64,000 bases of DNA from positions 744,001-808,000 of the forward strand of contig CM074140.1 in NCBI GenBank assembly GCA_037178625.1. The letters are read 5' to 3'. Numbering within the stretch: the first letter of the stretch is position 1; every line of letters starts with the position of its first letter. Both the position numbers and the translations under genes were made by a program. Positions 30,139 through 40,780 of the stretch are shown here, piece after piece. Under the pieces are notes generated by a model. It made no database searches and was not told the DNA's origin. It saw only the letters and a list, made by a program, of their open reading frames with translations. This stretch comes from Skeletonema tropicum. Lineage: Eukaryota; Bacillariophyta; Thalassiosirophyceae; Thalassiosirales; Thalassiosiraceae.

Positions 30139-30945
30139 AGTCGCTAGAGTTGTGGAGGGCAAGGGTGATGGAGGGCATCTAGCAATGCCTACTACTTTCG
30201 ACTTCTACTTCTTCACTATGTACAGCTAAACAATGATCAGATCTCGTCTATCTACTGGCTTATTCGTACTGGCTTATTCGTACTGGCACTGGCTGCAGGT
30301 GTCGGCTCATAATATTAGGTGTAGGTATTTTTTTGAACTTCTCTAAAAATCTGGAATCTGAAATCACGTAGGAATTAGTAGAAATCTCCCATCTCCCTTA
30401 CTTACAAAATGGCATGAAACAACCATGTCGGAACCTCCCCTACTAAGCACTACAGATAGACCTTCGACAAAAAAGGCGAGCAGGAATGCCAAATTGAAAC
30501 CTATCCGAATATGATTATTCCTTGGTTGAACGATTTATATCTAGTACTGATGGTGATATCATCTAATGATTCTTGGTGTTTTTATTGCTTTTTACTAACA
30601 AAAAAATAAAAAAATCGCCTTCCAGACCAACCGACCCTCTTGACAATCAGCAACTTAGGGAGAAAATAGCAGCTGCGACGTTGCCCAGGGGCTCTAGCGA
30701 AAGACAGTAACATGATCTATCATGCAATGCCTGATTATTGGTGTGCATGAGTCTTTTACGACATTAATCAGGTTGTGAAGTAGGTACCTAGTCGACTTGG
30801 TTGCCGGCCAAAGATTATGGGTGAGTTTGCTAGAAAATCCCTCTAGAAAAAAAGGAAAATTTGGAATTCTCAAAATTCAAAATCCGGATCCCAAACCCAT
30901 CAATCCGGAAAAAATCCGGAATGACTCCCTATAAGTACTTACTTC
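30139..30945. other. Gene-free AT-rich stretch before the accessory island
   Basis: It contains the makorin promoter at its left end and AT-rich sequence beyond, including a CCGGA-containing repeat run near 30881-30920. No coding region or RNA gene is supported. Confidence 0.45.
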
Positions 30946-31290
30946 ATCTAAATAATGAGAGGAGCTAAGTCGTTCGTTCTGTCGTTCTGTCGTTCTGTCG
31001 GTCGGTCGTTCTGTCGGTCGGTCGTTCTGTCCGGGCCCTTTGGCGTGTCCTTTGGCCTTCACGGGCATTTTCGATCGACTCTTTCTTTGATTGGCTTGAC
31101 TAATTTTTGCTGATGGAGGTGTCCACAAGCTCGCCCGGGGCGTTTCGAAAAAGCCCGCTTCGCGGTTTTTTCTCACGGGGTAAGAGAGGTAAATAAAAGT
31201 GTAGGCAACTAGAGTTTTGTACGTCTTTCTCCTCTATTTTGGTGCTTTAACCCGCGCAGCGGGCTAGCACGAGCGCCAGCGAGGCTAGTA
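30946..31290 (+). repeat. Left inverted flank of the accessory island
   Basis: 30946-31099 is the reverse complement of 40635-40780. Both carry a (CGTTCTGTC)n/(GGTCGGTC)n microsatellite and an adjacent GGGCCCTTTGGCGTGTCC block. A second shared motif (AACCCGCGCAGCGG ... CAGCGAGGCTAGT, about 31247-31290) appears inverted at about 40289-40335. The order and orientation of both motifs mirror each other, so the two flanks form a long, interrupted inverted repeat about 9.8 kb apart from end to end. Confidence 0.8.
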
Positions 31291-31317
31291 GTCATTACAA
31301 TACAACAGGCAATAAAT

Positions 31318-34295
31318 ATGGAGAGAGACAACCCAGGTACCTTCAAACGCTGCGCCACCAACAACCTACTACGAAACACCTCTACCATAGCAAACAAAAA
31401 TGGCTCTTCGTCGACTATCTCAAACGCCGCCTCCATTCGTCGTCGAGGAGGAGGCCCCAACAACACGTTGAGCAATGATTCAATCGGGACATTTTATGCT
31501 GGTGATGAGAAGAGAAGTAGGGCGATGAAGGTGAAATTGTGCACGCAAAATTCATCTATTGCATCCTGCTGCCAATCGTCAACTGTATCCTTTGTTATGG
31601 CAATAGCATTGGCAATATTTATTGGTTGGTCTTTGGGGTGTTTCCTACTCCAAGTCTACTTCAAGATATCTTCAGAAGATGTCATGGAGCAAGTGCACTT
31701 CCTTCGACCTCCCAAGCCACCCCTAGGGGTCAAAAAGACTACTGCTTGCCGACACCTACCATCTATCTACTGGATCAATCTAGACAAGTCTAAGGAAAGG
31801 AGAAATGCCCTTGAGACATCCATGGATTTAACTGGAGTAGTAAATCACCATCGTGTTGCTGCGTATGACGCCAAGCGAGTAGCTGCCTCAATTAACTCAA
31901 AGCAACTCATGTTTCATGAACTGATCAAAGTCTACGCTGGGGACGAAAACCGATCCATCTGGAAGCACCCGAAAAATATTTACACGTACAACGAAGCCGC
32001 ATGTCTTATGTCTCACCTTACGGCCATCAAACAGGCCTATGATGACGGGCATGAGGTTGCCCTAATTGTGGAGGATGATGCATTATTTTCAAGCTTTTTT
32101 GTGATGAATATGATAACTATGTCGCGCAGGCTCCTGATGGGTGGAAGGTGTTGCAATTTGCTACAAACAACAATCATGTTGTCATGCAAGGTGCTTTGAT
32201 GCATGAGCCATTCATCAGCTGGCAGCGCTATCATCATTCGACTCGAGCATATCTGATCAATAGAGCAGGGATGGAAACTCTTCTAGGGAAAATTCATTCT
32301 ACCAATATTGAAGGTAAATCCTTCTGGAGTATTCAGGAGTTTCCATCTGTGGTAGCTGATGAAGCTGTCTACACTCTAATTGGAGATACGTATTATTCCA
32401 CTGGGCTTTGGGTCGGCACATCTGAGTTAGATTCCACGATTCAAAAGAAGCCGAAAAACAACTGGGATAATCCATATGCGCCTCTTGAAGGGACAGAAAG
32501 TGAACAAGTGGCGATGAAGAGTCAGGCCCCACCTGATCACTTACTTGATCGTTCTTTGCTCGTTGTAATGAACGTGTGTATCAGTATTGAAAGTCAAATT
32601 AAAAAAGAGATAGAAGTGATCACTCAAGACATTCATGCTGTCTGTAAATTCCACCGAGTGTGTGAATGGGAGATCAACGTTGTTGCTATAGATGAGTCTT
32701 TGACTTCTCAGTTCAAGAAGGCTGCATCAGGTTTGCCATCCTACGCCCACATCCATACTAAGATGCATTCGGATTCGTCCAACAAGTTTCTCTTTCTTGG
32801 AGACATCGTAAGCAAGCTTGCCAATTTTGACTTGATGCTTTTCAAGGACAACGACCAGAGAATCAACGGCTTCCCGTGGAGAACGTTTATAGAACATAGT
32901 GATAACGCTGTGCTTTCATCGCCCCTTCGATCCACCCAAAAGAGATTACATGCTATTCAAGCTATGGATGGAGAAGTCTCAGGATGTAACATTTCATGAT
33001 GTCAATCATTGGTTATTTATGAATAACTCTAGAGATTGGCATCACCAGATGTATCTTAATTTTGACAAGATCAAGTCTGTAGAAGTTCCACTCCTCGAGG
33101 CATATTTCGTCCTTATGGATGCGAAGTTTGCGAAACACTTCTTGGAACGTGCATTTGCTTCTGGAGGGCTAGTTGATTCTTCTATCGAATATCTATGGTG
33201 CAGGGCAGCATTCGATTGGGACAGCAAACGTCCCAGCTGCAACTTGATACCGCTTGCTTCCACGCATGAGGATAGCATGAACAATATGAAAGGAGATTCA
33301 TTCACTATTGACGAGCCAGATACAAACTATGACGAATCGATGTCGCTTGCGAGGCAGTGGAAGGAGATAGTTGGCCATCAGCACACGGTATTAGAGACGG
33401 AAAAGCTTTGCTTACAGAGAATGAACATCGAGTTCGTTGATGCGGACGATGACGCATCTTACGAAGGCATTCCAACTGTAAGCGTTAGCGACTGCGCAAG
33501 ATTATTTAGTGGACGATATTCGCAGCCAAAAGAAGCCTCAATATCGAATCCATTGGAATTCTTACATATATAACGAAAACTGGAGGAAGCGCAGTTGAGA
33601 AGGCAGCTGCAAACGTAGGAATCATTTGGGGTGCATGTCATTACATGGAAGTGGAAGAAGTAGGTTGTTCCTCCCTCGATATCCCATACGATGTTCCAGA
33701 CTTCCTATCGTACGCATTGACTAGCCCCTGGCATACACCGCCATAGCTGCTGAAGGTGTACGTCGATGAATCAAAATATCCTTACAATGGTGTCGATCTG
33801 TTCACTATCATTCGCAATCCATATTCGAGAGTGTTGAGTGAGTATCATTGCCCGTGGACTGGCTTTCAACCTAAATACCTACGTGGTACAGTGCATGACA
33901 AAGATGAAAGCGATCCCAAGGTCATGAATGAATGGGTAAAGAGTATGTTGAAGAGTTTGGAAAGTGCAATATAAACGATTTCAAAGCGACGAAGAAGGGT
34001 AAAATTGCCAATCTTCAAGCGAAGGCGAAGGGTATAAACGAGGATAGCTACATTCTGGCCCAGAAGCACTACGTGAATCAGGCCGAGTATGTATACGATG
34101 GTGATGAAATCATAGTGAAAAATGTGGTTCATTATGAAAACTTATCGAGTGAGTTTGATGCCCTGATGAAGAAGTATGATATCGATTTAACTCTCCCGTC
34201 ACCATCAGCATTCATAGTACCATTCTTGATTTGTCCACCAAGTCTATCGATTTTGTGGTGCGCAACAGTGTATAACGACTTGTGAATTCTTTGTA
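31318..34295 (+). pseudogene. Broken tri-domain gene: GT25 glycosyltransferase + DUF707-like + sulfotransferase
   Basis: An ATG at 31318 opens a type II membrane protein (helix at residues ~90-113). A GT25-type domain follows: IYWINLDKSKERRNALE at ~150 and SHLTAIKQA...ALIVEDDAL with the acidic triad at ~252-254. The frame is lost at a T run (32095-32100; one T too few), continues in the frame of 32100-32930, and shifts again near 32935-32950. The middle part has DUF707-like features. At 33565-33575 an extra TA in CATATATAACG breaks the join to a sulfotransferase. The latter has a 5'-PSB loop (TKTGGSAVEKAA) and a 3'-PB motif (RNPYSRVLSEYHCPW). It is interrupted by TAG at 33744-33746, a shift near 33940-33970 and more defects after 34200. 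The many disablements argue for a decaying gene rather than sequencing error. The original fusion is inferred because homology runs continuously across each break. Confidence 0.78.
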
Positions 34296-34783
34296 TCCGC
34301 AACAGCCTCGGCAACAGCTGCAGGAGTAAGAGTGTTGCACTCAGAAAACTTCATAACACTCTTGAACGCCGATTCTACTAACTTGCGTGCTGTCTTGTCC
34401 ATCAATTGGGCGCTTAGTATCCACTTTGCGCCGTTTGTTCTTGTTAGATGATAGAGCCTTGGCAGACGCCGAAGCATCAGCGGCAGCTTCGGGCTGAACA
34501 AGAGACCCAGTGATGTTCTAATAGATAACAGAGCAGCGTTAGGGTGACATGGTGACGGAGAATAGGATTGGCAATGACCGAACTACTTACATCTTCTTGC
34601 AAACGTCTCTTTCTCTCCTTTGGGCCGCATTGCGACGGTCGTCACGAGCCCTCTTCTTTTTAGCAGACTCGTCTTTCTGTTCCTGCATCTTTTCCCTGGG
34701 CGCTCGCTTCTTCTTCTTTGGAGGAGGGACAACTTCCGACTTTGGGATGGAGAGAAGGTTTGGACTGCGTCAGTTGACGACAT
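34244..34783 (-). pseudogene. Minus-strand remnant of a basic, nuclear-type protein
   Basis: On the minus strand a Lys/Arg-rich stretch (PPPKKKKRAPREKMQEQ ... RARDDRRNAAQRRKRR) ends in a GTAAGT donor at about 34591. An acceptor near 34520 then leads to a second part with NKNKRRKVD. A frame shift follows, after which the frame reads KLVESAFKSVMKFSECNTL and AAVAEAVADT. The parts look like one gene that has lost its reading frame. The family is not recognised; basic-region or nuclear function is only suggested by composition. Its 3' end abuts the end of the sulfotransferase remnant. Confidence 0.4.
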
Positions 34784-35413
34784 CGAGAGGGTGGAGTTCG
34801 AGCATTACCCAATCACAGTCACACCAAACTAAGCACGGACCTTCAAGCTCAAACCACAAGAATTTTCGGCTACAATCAAGTTCCCTCTGACCGAAACTAT
34901 ATCTAAAACCTTGGGCAACGCCAAGGTCAAATAGGTTCTTGTCAACTCTAACATAGCAACAACAGGCAAAAACCACAAGCTGCAGGGAATGTCCAAAGAT
35001 GTCCTCATCGTCAATGACACAAATTATCGATGCGTGAACTGGGTCTTTGTTGTCTTTTCGAGGGTGAGGGTGAGGACACTAGCTGGATTCTATATAAAAT
35101 GAAACCCTTAGACCCGGAACGCAGCTTCACAATGTCCCTCAGAATCTTATTCGGTTCGAGCAACGATTGAAGGCCAACAAAGAACGACCAATTCTCGATG
35201 TTGGGTTACCAATCAAATGCAGAGATATCGAAACGATGCAGTGAAGAGAGTGTAAGTCGTCTAAAAGTAATAAGTAATAAGAAAGTTCATAGAAATAAAT
35301 AGAAGTAGAAGAAAAGCTGCTTAGCATTAGCATATTGTGACAGAAAACAAGAACAGCTCTGCTACTTTGTGAAGCAAGAGTAAGAGAGAGAGGAAGCACA
35401 CGAGATAACTTGG
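34784..35413. other. Degenerate stretch, possible coding remnants
   Basis: Plus-strand reading gives peptide-like segments (about 34830-35035, for example KFPLTETISKTLGNAK and KLQGMSKDVLIVND) broken by stops, with no recognisable family. 35240-35310 is purine-rich, AT-rich filler. No intact gene is supported. Confidence 0.4.
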
Positions 35414-36297
35414 ATGAAATATACATCCCTTTCAAGATTCTTGGATGAAACGTTGAACCGTACGCCAGATAGAGGAGCACCGTTCGTCGGGAGTAGCGCG
35501 TTTGCTCACAAGGGTAGTCTTCACGTGGCAGCGTTAGAACGCAGTCCAGATAGTTATCAGCATGTGGATCCTTCAAAGGTTGGAAATAAGCTGTGAGAGT
35601 GTTGATTTCTGAACTAAGTGGCAGACAAAATAGTCTTGGCAAGATGAAGAAAATTGACATGGATGTTGACGAGACCACCGTGGCTGAACGATCTCTAGTC
35701 ATTTTGGATAGAGTGAAGCATTTAGAAAGTATGGGATATACCTTTGAAGGGGCTGATGCAAGCGTAGAATTGATGGTATTGCACTCAACACAGAATTACT
35801 GTCTGCCTTTTCGAGTGCTAGACTACACTGCACAAATCTATGATACCGACGTTGATAGCGCAAGTCCTGTAATATCAAAGATGGAGAACGACAATTCCAC
35901 AAGTGCCAAAACCAATCTTGCAAGGGCCACCGTGAACGTTCGCGTGCTCGATGATCCCAATCATGAAGATGACTTTCTGGATCGTCTCGAGGTAGCTGAG
36001 GGTAATAGTCCAGTTGACGCCTTAGCAAACGCACTCAAGAAAGCTCTTGTACCTTCTTATCCAGAACTGGAAACACTTCAACTAATTGACTACAAAGTCC
36101 GTATCCTTGATCCAGCATCCGCCAAAGCAGCTGCAACTCGAGTCATGATTGAGTTCAAAGATAATTGCACAGACCAGCAATGGACTACTGTCAGCGTCGA
36201 CAGGAATATTATCAGTGCTAGTTTGAATGCTCTAGTAGATGGCTTTGAATATGCATTGAAGGGAGTGGAATCGGGCTGCTTCATTGACGACTTTTGA
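35414..36297 (+). pseudogene. Citramalate synthase C-terminal remnant (CimA/LeuA family)
   Basis: The first frame (35414-35596) reads SRFLDETLNRTPDRGAPFVG then SAFAHKGSLHVAALERSP and ends at VGNK. A one-base-type frameshift near 35590 moves to the frame ending at 36297, which continues VLISELSGRQNSLGK, HLESMGYTFEGADASVELM and the LeuA dimerisation domain (AEGNSPVDALANALKKAL, DYKVRILDP, NIISASLNALVDGFEYAL). These are the signature segments of (R)-citramalate synthase, which condenses pyruvate and acetyl-CoA in threonine-independent isoleucine synthesis. The N-terminal TIM-barrel HMGL domain with the metal and substrate residues is absent from the window upstream. This is therefore a fragment, probably a non-functional partial copy. 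The C-terminal 705 bp are still open, so the loss may be recent. Confidence 0.82.
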
Positions 36298-36572
36298 GTG
36301 ATGCATTTGGATTAGGTATATCTTAAATAATAGAAATCTTTCGTAATAGCTTAGTGGGAAATGTTCGGAAGAGATTGAAGAGAGATTTTGTCTCCTTCCC
36401 AACGATTGTATCGTACTCTCCAATGATCAAGAATGAACATGTTTACACAAGCCTGGTTTACATCGTTGGTGTCATTGTCATATTACCACCGCCATTGTAA
36501 ATAGTTCCTCTTCCTCGCAGTGATTATACCTAGTATCAAGATATGCCCAATCCCAATACTTATCAATACTTG
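36298..36572. other. Short convergent gap
   Basis: It lies between the citramalate synthase remnant and the sulfotransferase stop. No gene or repeat was seen. Confidence 0.4.
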
Positions 36573-38000
36573 TTATTCATATAATTCCTCGTAATGACGG
36601 TACCTGCGTTTCTGAAAGTCCAGTTTTTGAAGGCGATAACAGTCACCCTGAATGCTCAATTTGGCCTTGCCCACAGTCATCTCAATTGGAACACTCCAGG
36701 CGACCGTGCTGCTGCTATACAACTGTTTGAGTAAACATGGATAATCCTTTTTGAGCTTTACCTTCCAATCATTACAATCCACATCTTCGTACTTGCAAAT
36801 GTCATCACCGTGCAACTTTGTTTGATTCGTATTTTGGAAGAAATTGTTGCCCTCCTCGGTCTTCACACCAATGTAGTTGAAAATCTGCTCCGAGGCATGT
36901 ATTTGATCTCGCATTACATCTTCATATAAAACAAGGTAAGGCCGACGCATTTCGGTGTTTTCAGCTGCTGCGAATGCAACTGAGCTGCTGAACTCTTGGT
37001 CTCCTATGCCTGGTATTTGGAAAAATAAACAGGTTGGCGTGAGAGGATACAAGACACAGAGGTCAAATAAATGTTATAAAAATATTCACAATAATTACTC
37101 ACCGTAATGCTGAACACACTGCAGTAAACAATCGAAACTGAAAGGTGTTGATGTATTGTTCATTTTTTCTGGTGTGCAGTCATTTGCCAAGTTCCCAATG
37201 GCAGGACACCCACCATGATGATATTGGCTATACGCAAGCTTGACAAGATTCGTCCGACGTAGATTGAACAACCTCGCCGAAGAGATCTTTGGGAAGGACG
37301 GAGATAAAATCTTTTCCCACCGCACGCTGTCCGAGAATCGGGGATTCAAAGACAGCACTGAAATCGCATCATAATTGAATCTTCTCCAGCATTTGGGTAC
37401 GGGGCAGCACTTTTTGTGAGTGCCTGGAGTATAACATAAGGGCGGATCTATTGTTGTGTTTGTACCTGTGCAGTTGGAGGATAGTATTGTAGAGAGCTCC
37501 GACTCCATAAGTTCAGGACTTTTGAGTTGGTAGCAACCCACCCTACAATACGGCTCCCAGTTGAAATATGCCGTTCGATTTATGGCCTGTAGTGATCTCT
37601 TAATCACTTCGAAGAAAAAAGTGGAGCCAGATCGCGCCGCCTTGAAAGTCAAGATGATTGATGCTGTCTCGTTCTGAACTCTATGCTGATTGTATTTATC
37701 ATATACGTTGTCTTTGTTGGAAGATCGCGATAGTGATCGGAGACACAAGCCCTTCGTCACATGACGAACATTGGACCATTGAAGGCCCAACTCATAGGAG
37801 GAGTAACTCTGAGATTCCACTTCGAGATCGTTTGCCAACTTGCAGATATCATGATGAATACGTTCCGGTTCTTGCTGTATCTCAACATCCTTTGTGGTTG
37901 TGAGATCGTATAGAGTCCGGAATTGAAATAATGGCAGGATGAAGCAGCAAAGAATTAAGAGAGTCAACTGTAGTAGTTGAGAGGCCGTGGGCTGGACCAT
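36573..38000 (-). CDS. Type II membrane sulfotransferase, two exons
   Basis: Exon 1 is 38000-37103, the intron is 37102-37010 (GTGAGT...ACCAG, 93 bp, phase 1) and exon 2 is 37009-36573, giving 444 residues from ATG 38000. A single N-terminal helix (LLQLTLLILCCFILPLF) indicates a Golgi type II topology. The 5'-phosphosulfate loop is visible as LTFKAARSGSTFFFEVIK (K, RSGST), and the 3'-phosphate motif as LFNLRRTNLVKLAYSQY. Many cysteines and N-glycosylation sequons (NRT, NCT, NTT, NNT) fit a lumenal enzyme. It would transfer sulfate from PAPS to a carbohydrate or protein; the acceptor is unknown. The 5' end lies about 50 bp from the left arm of a large inverted repeat. The sequence is unlike the sulfotransferase remnant at 33573-34295. 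Confidence 0.88.
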
Positions 38001-38051
38001 GTTGGTCAAACCCTGGGTCAATTTCGTAATGAGAGCTGGTTGCTGTCCTGT

Positions 38052-38880
38052 ACGACCTTGCGGCGAAAAATGCCATAACGCTGTCGTTCAGCTCCAATTA
38101 AGGCGAAGAGTGGCTCGTTAGAAAGCCGAGAGCGAGATCTATCTGTTGGTGAGGGATTTTAGGAAGACAGGTGTGACGAGATCCGATTTCGTGCGGGCCA
38201 AGTCTACCTGTGAACTGGGGACTGAATTGGACTCGATTGTGGGATACGTTGAGCCGTCACTTGTGGTGATGGACAGACGACTGAAGACGGTGTGAATCTT
38301 CCTCTTTTCCCAAGGCTTGGGTAGACGACAATGCTCATTCCTTTTGCGATTCGCACCGTCTAACCAAGCACTCAATGCTAGTGTGGTTTGACGATCGTAG
38401 TAGTTAGTTAAGCGACCCACTCCCCACCCTTTGACCAACGGGCCTCGCAGAGGCACAATCTGGGAGGGTGTAGGTTTGCATTAGTAGATTTAACCCACAC
38501 AGTTTTGGCTGGATTGTGCTTTAAACCGAAGATGATGGAGAAGAATTGGCCCACACGCACGACGAACCCCCAACACAGTAGACGGCAATTTTCCTGAGTA
38601 TGAGCGTTACTAGTGGGCCCTTTGTATTTGCATATGGGCCCTTGCAGCAGAATATTTGTCGCTGCTTCTTGGCTACAGTCGTCAACCACTGCAACCGGTT
38701 TGCATGAAGATCAAAAAATGTGGGATAGGAAGTGGGAGAAGGATAGGCACTGTTTATAATATGATGGCACTGCGATCCGTCTTGTGGTGTCTTTTGGGGT
38801 TCATCCGCGTTCTTGGTCATGTGCCTGCGACCTTCTAATGTGCCTGAAGTTGCGATGAACAAGCTGTGCACAAATAATAT
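38052..38880 (+). repeat. Left arm of a large inverted repeat
   Basis: About 830 bp whose reverse complement forms 39650-40206, with near-identical sequence where aligned. The right arm lacks two internal blocks present here: part of 38161-38215, and about 38270-38510. The arms begin at ACCTTGCGGCGA and end at GTGCACAAATAATA. Such structures can extrude as cruciforms or are left by foldback-type transposons. Confidence 0.88.
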
Positions 38881-38945
38881 TTTCAACCGAGAGCCACGAA
38901 GCATCACACGCTCGATTCTCGAGGGCAAAGAAATACTTGAGCAAA

Positions 38946-39293
38946 ATGTCACCGATGCAAATGGCAAAGACTTTCTTCTCGAGGACGGGTGCTACCCTCG
39001 ATCCAGCGGTTAATCAATCTAGCAAGAAGATCAAGGACAAAAGGACAGGGAAGAAACGTGCTGGAGGGTACACAAAGAAAGCAAAAAGCGAAGAATGTTA
39101 TTATGATGAGGAGGATATCAAAGAAAAGTTTATGAATGGGAAAAATATTGCCTTATTAATGGCGGGCGTATTGAAGAGGGGATATAGAATTGTATCAGTA
39201 TGTCGTTATGGCCGAGCCCCTTCGGAATGGGTGGAGTGTTTTGATGGGATCGTATCAGCGGTTTATAAGGCAGTGACACATGCCCGACAGTAA
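38946..39293 (+). CDS. Small basic protein between inverted-repeat arms, unknown
   Basis: The ATG at 38946 gives 115 residues. The N-terminal half is strongly basic (SSKKIKDKRTGKKRAGGYTKK). The C-terminal half looks folded (FMNGKNIALLMAGVLKRGYR, VSAVYKAVTHARQ). I do not recognise a family. It sits in the ~770-bp spacer of the large inverted repeat and might be a cargo gene or a remnant. A convergent minus-strand frame (39377-39613) without an ATG is also charged and coding-like. Expression or conservation would be needed to call it real with confidence. Confidence 0.45.
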   Translation: MSPMQMAKTFFSRTGATLDPAVNQSSKKIKDKRTGKKRAGGYTKKAKSEECYYDEEDIKEKFMNGKNIALLMAGVLKRGYRIVSVCRYGRAPSEWVECFDGIVSAVYKAVTHARQ

Positions 39294-39649
39294 AGCAGTA
39301 GCATACATATTATAGGAATGTTAATGAAGTATGTATAAAAAGATTCAATGTATAAAATATTTCAATAGCCTACGTGTTAATATGCCGAATTTCCCTTTGA
39401 TTTCTTCCTCTCCCCACCCCTCTTTTGTCCTTCCTTGCGTTGGCAATCTTCAAGTTTCGTCCCAACATCCTCCTTCTTCATTAGCAGTGACGACTTGCAC
39501 TCACGTTGTCCGTTGATGGTCCAATCTACTTTCACCTCTCGTACTTGATCATTTAATTTTTGATCCTTGCATTGATGTACATACCTATCTAATCTGCTTA
39601 ACTTTGTATTCACATTCGATCTTGTGTATTACAATCGAAGAATATATTA

Positions 39650-40206
39650 TTATTTGTGCACAGCTTGTTCATCGCAACTTCAGGCACATTAGAAGGTCGC
39701 AGGCACATGACCAAGAACGCGGATGAACCCCAAAAGACACCACAAGACGGATCGCAGTGCCATCATATTATAAACAGTGCCTATCCTTCTCCCACTTCCT
39801 ATCCCACATTTTTTGATCTTCATGCAAACCGGTTGCAGTGGTTGACGACTGTAGCCAAGAAGCAGCGACAAATATTCTGCTGCAAGGGCCCATATGCAAA
39901 TACAAAGGGCCCACTAGTAACGCTCATACTCAGGAAAATTGCCGTCTACTGTGTTGGGGGTTCGTCGTGCATGTGGGCCAATTCTTCTCCATCATCTTCG
40001 GTTTAAAGCACAATCCATTTTCACACCGGCCGGTGACGGCTCAACGTATCCCACAATCGAGTCCAATTCAGTCCCCAGTGGATAGAAATCGCCTAAAATC
40101 CCTCACCAACAGATAGATCTCGCTCTCGGCTTTCTAACGAGCCACTCTTCGCCTTAATTGGAGCTGAACGACAGCGTTATGGCATCTATCGCCGCAAGGT
40201 CCGATT
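39650..40206 (-). repeat. Right arm of the large inverted repeat (shortened)
   Basis: This is the reverse complement of 38052-38880 with two internal deletions that have short unrelated junction bases (around 40014-40035 and 40082-40094). The arms point at each other across a spacer of about 770 bp. Confidence 0.88.
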
Positions 40207-40288
40207 TTGATCAAAATAGGAGTTAGAGAACCGGGGAAGCGAGATATGAGGGCAGGATTAAATTTGGGAATGCGTCATTTTGAACCAC

Positions 40289-40780
40289 TAGCCTCGCTGA
40301 CGCTCGTCTAGCCGCTGCGCGGGTTTTCTAAATAAGAGAGGAGGCACCGGCTACGAATCCGAGTAGGTCCATTTGCCTCTTCCGTGTGTCCCCCCCTGAA
40401 CAATCAAATCTAAGCCAATCAAAGAAAGAGTCAATCGAAAATTCTAAACACGGGGGGGCAAGGGGGGGTGTCCCCCCTGAACAATCAAATCTAAGCCAAT
40501 CAAAGAAAGAGTCAATCGAAAATTCTAAACACGGGGGGGGCAAGGGGGGTTTCCCCCCCTGAACATTCAAATCTAAGGCAATCAAAGAAAGAGTCAATCG
40601 AAAACTCTAAAAACGGGGGGGGCAAGGGGTCAAATCAAGCCAATCAAAGAAAGAGTCGATCGAAAATGCCCGTGAAGGCCAAAGGACACGCCAAAGGGCC
40701 CGGACAGAACGACAGAACGACAGAACGACCGACAGACAGAACGACAGAACGAACGACTTAGCTCCTCTCATTATTTAGAT
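40289..40780 (-). repeat. Right inverted flank of the accessory island
   Basis: The mirror image of 30946-31290: the CGCGCAGCGG/GCGAGGCTAGT motif comes first (about 40289-40335), then the GGGCCCTTTGGCG plus CGTTCTGTC-type microsatellite block (40635-40780). A G/C-run tandem repeat is inserted between them. Confidence 0.78.
40390..40665. repeat. ~82-bp tandem repeat with C-run/G-run ends, ~3.4 copies
   Basis: Each unit has a run of 6-7 C, then TGAACAATCAAATCTAAG, an AAAGAAAGAGTCAATCG block, and ends with two G runs (GGGGGGGCAAGGGGGG). Units begin near 40390, 40472 and 40554, with a partial fourth. The GATTGGCTT/AAAGAAAGAGTC segment also occurs in the left flank (31080-31099). Confidence 0.85.

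Noticed and set aside
31318..33573. Introns explaining the frame changes in the GT25/DUF707 gene
   Set aside because: No GT-AG pair lies at the breaks; the frame changes fall in a T run, an A run and a TA run with homology continuous across them, so indels are the simpler explanation.
31318..34295. Frameshifts as sequencing errors
   Set aside because: Neighbouring genes totalling over 20 kb have clean frames, whereas this locus has several shifts plus a TAG; real decay is more likely, though individual sites could still be errors.
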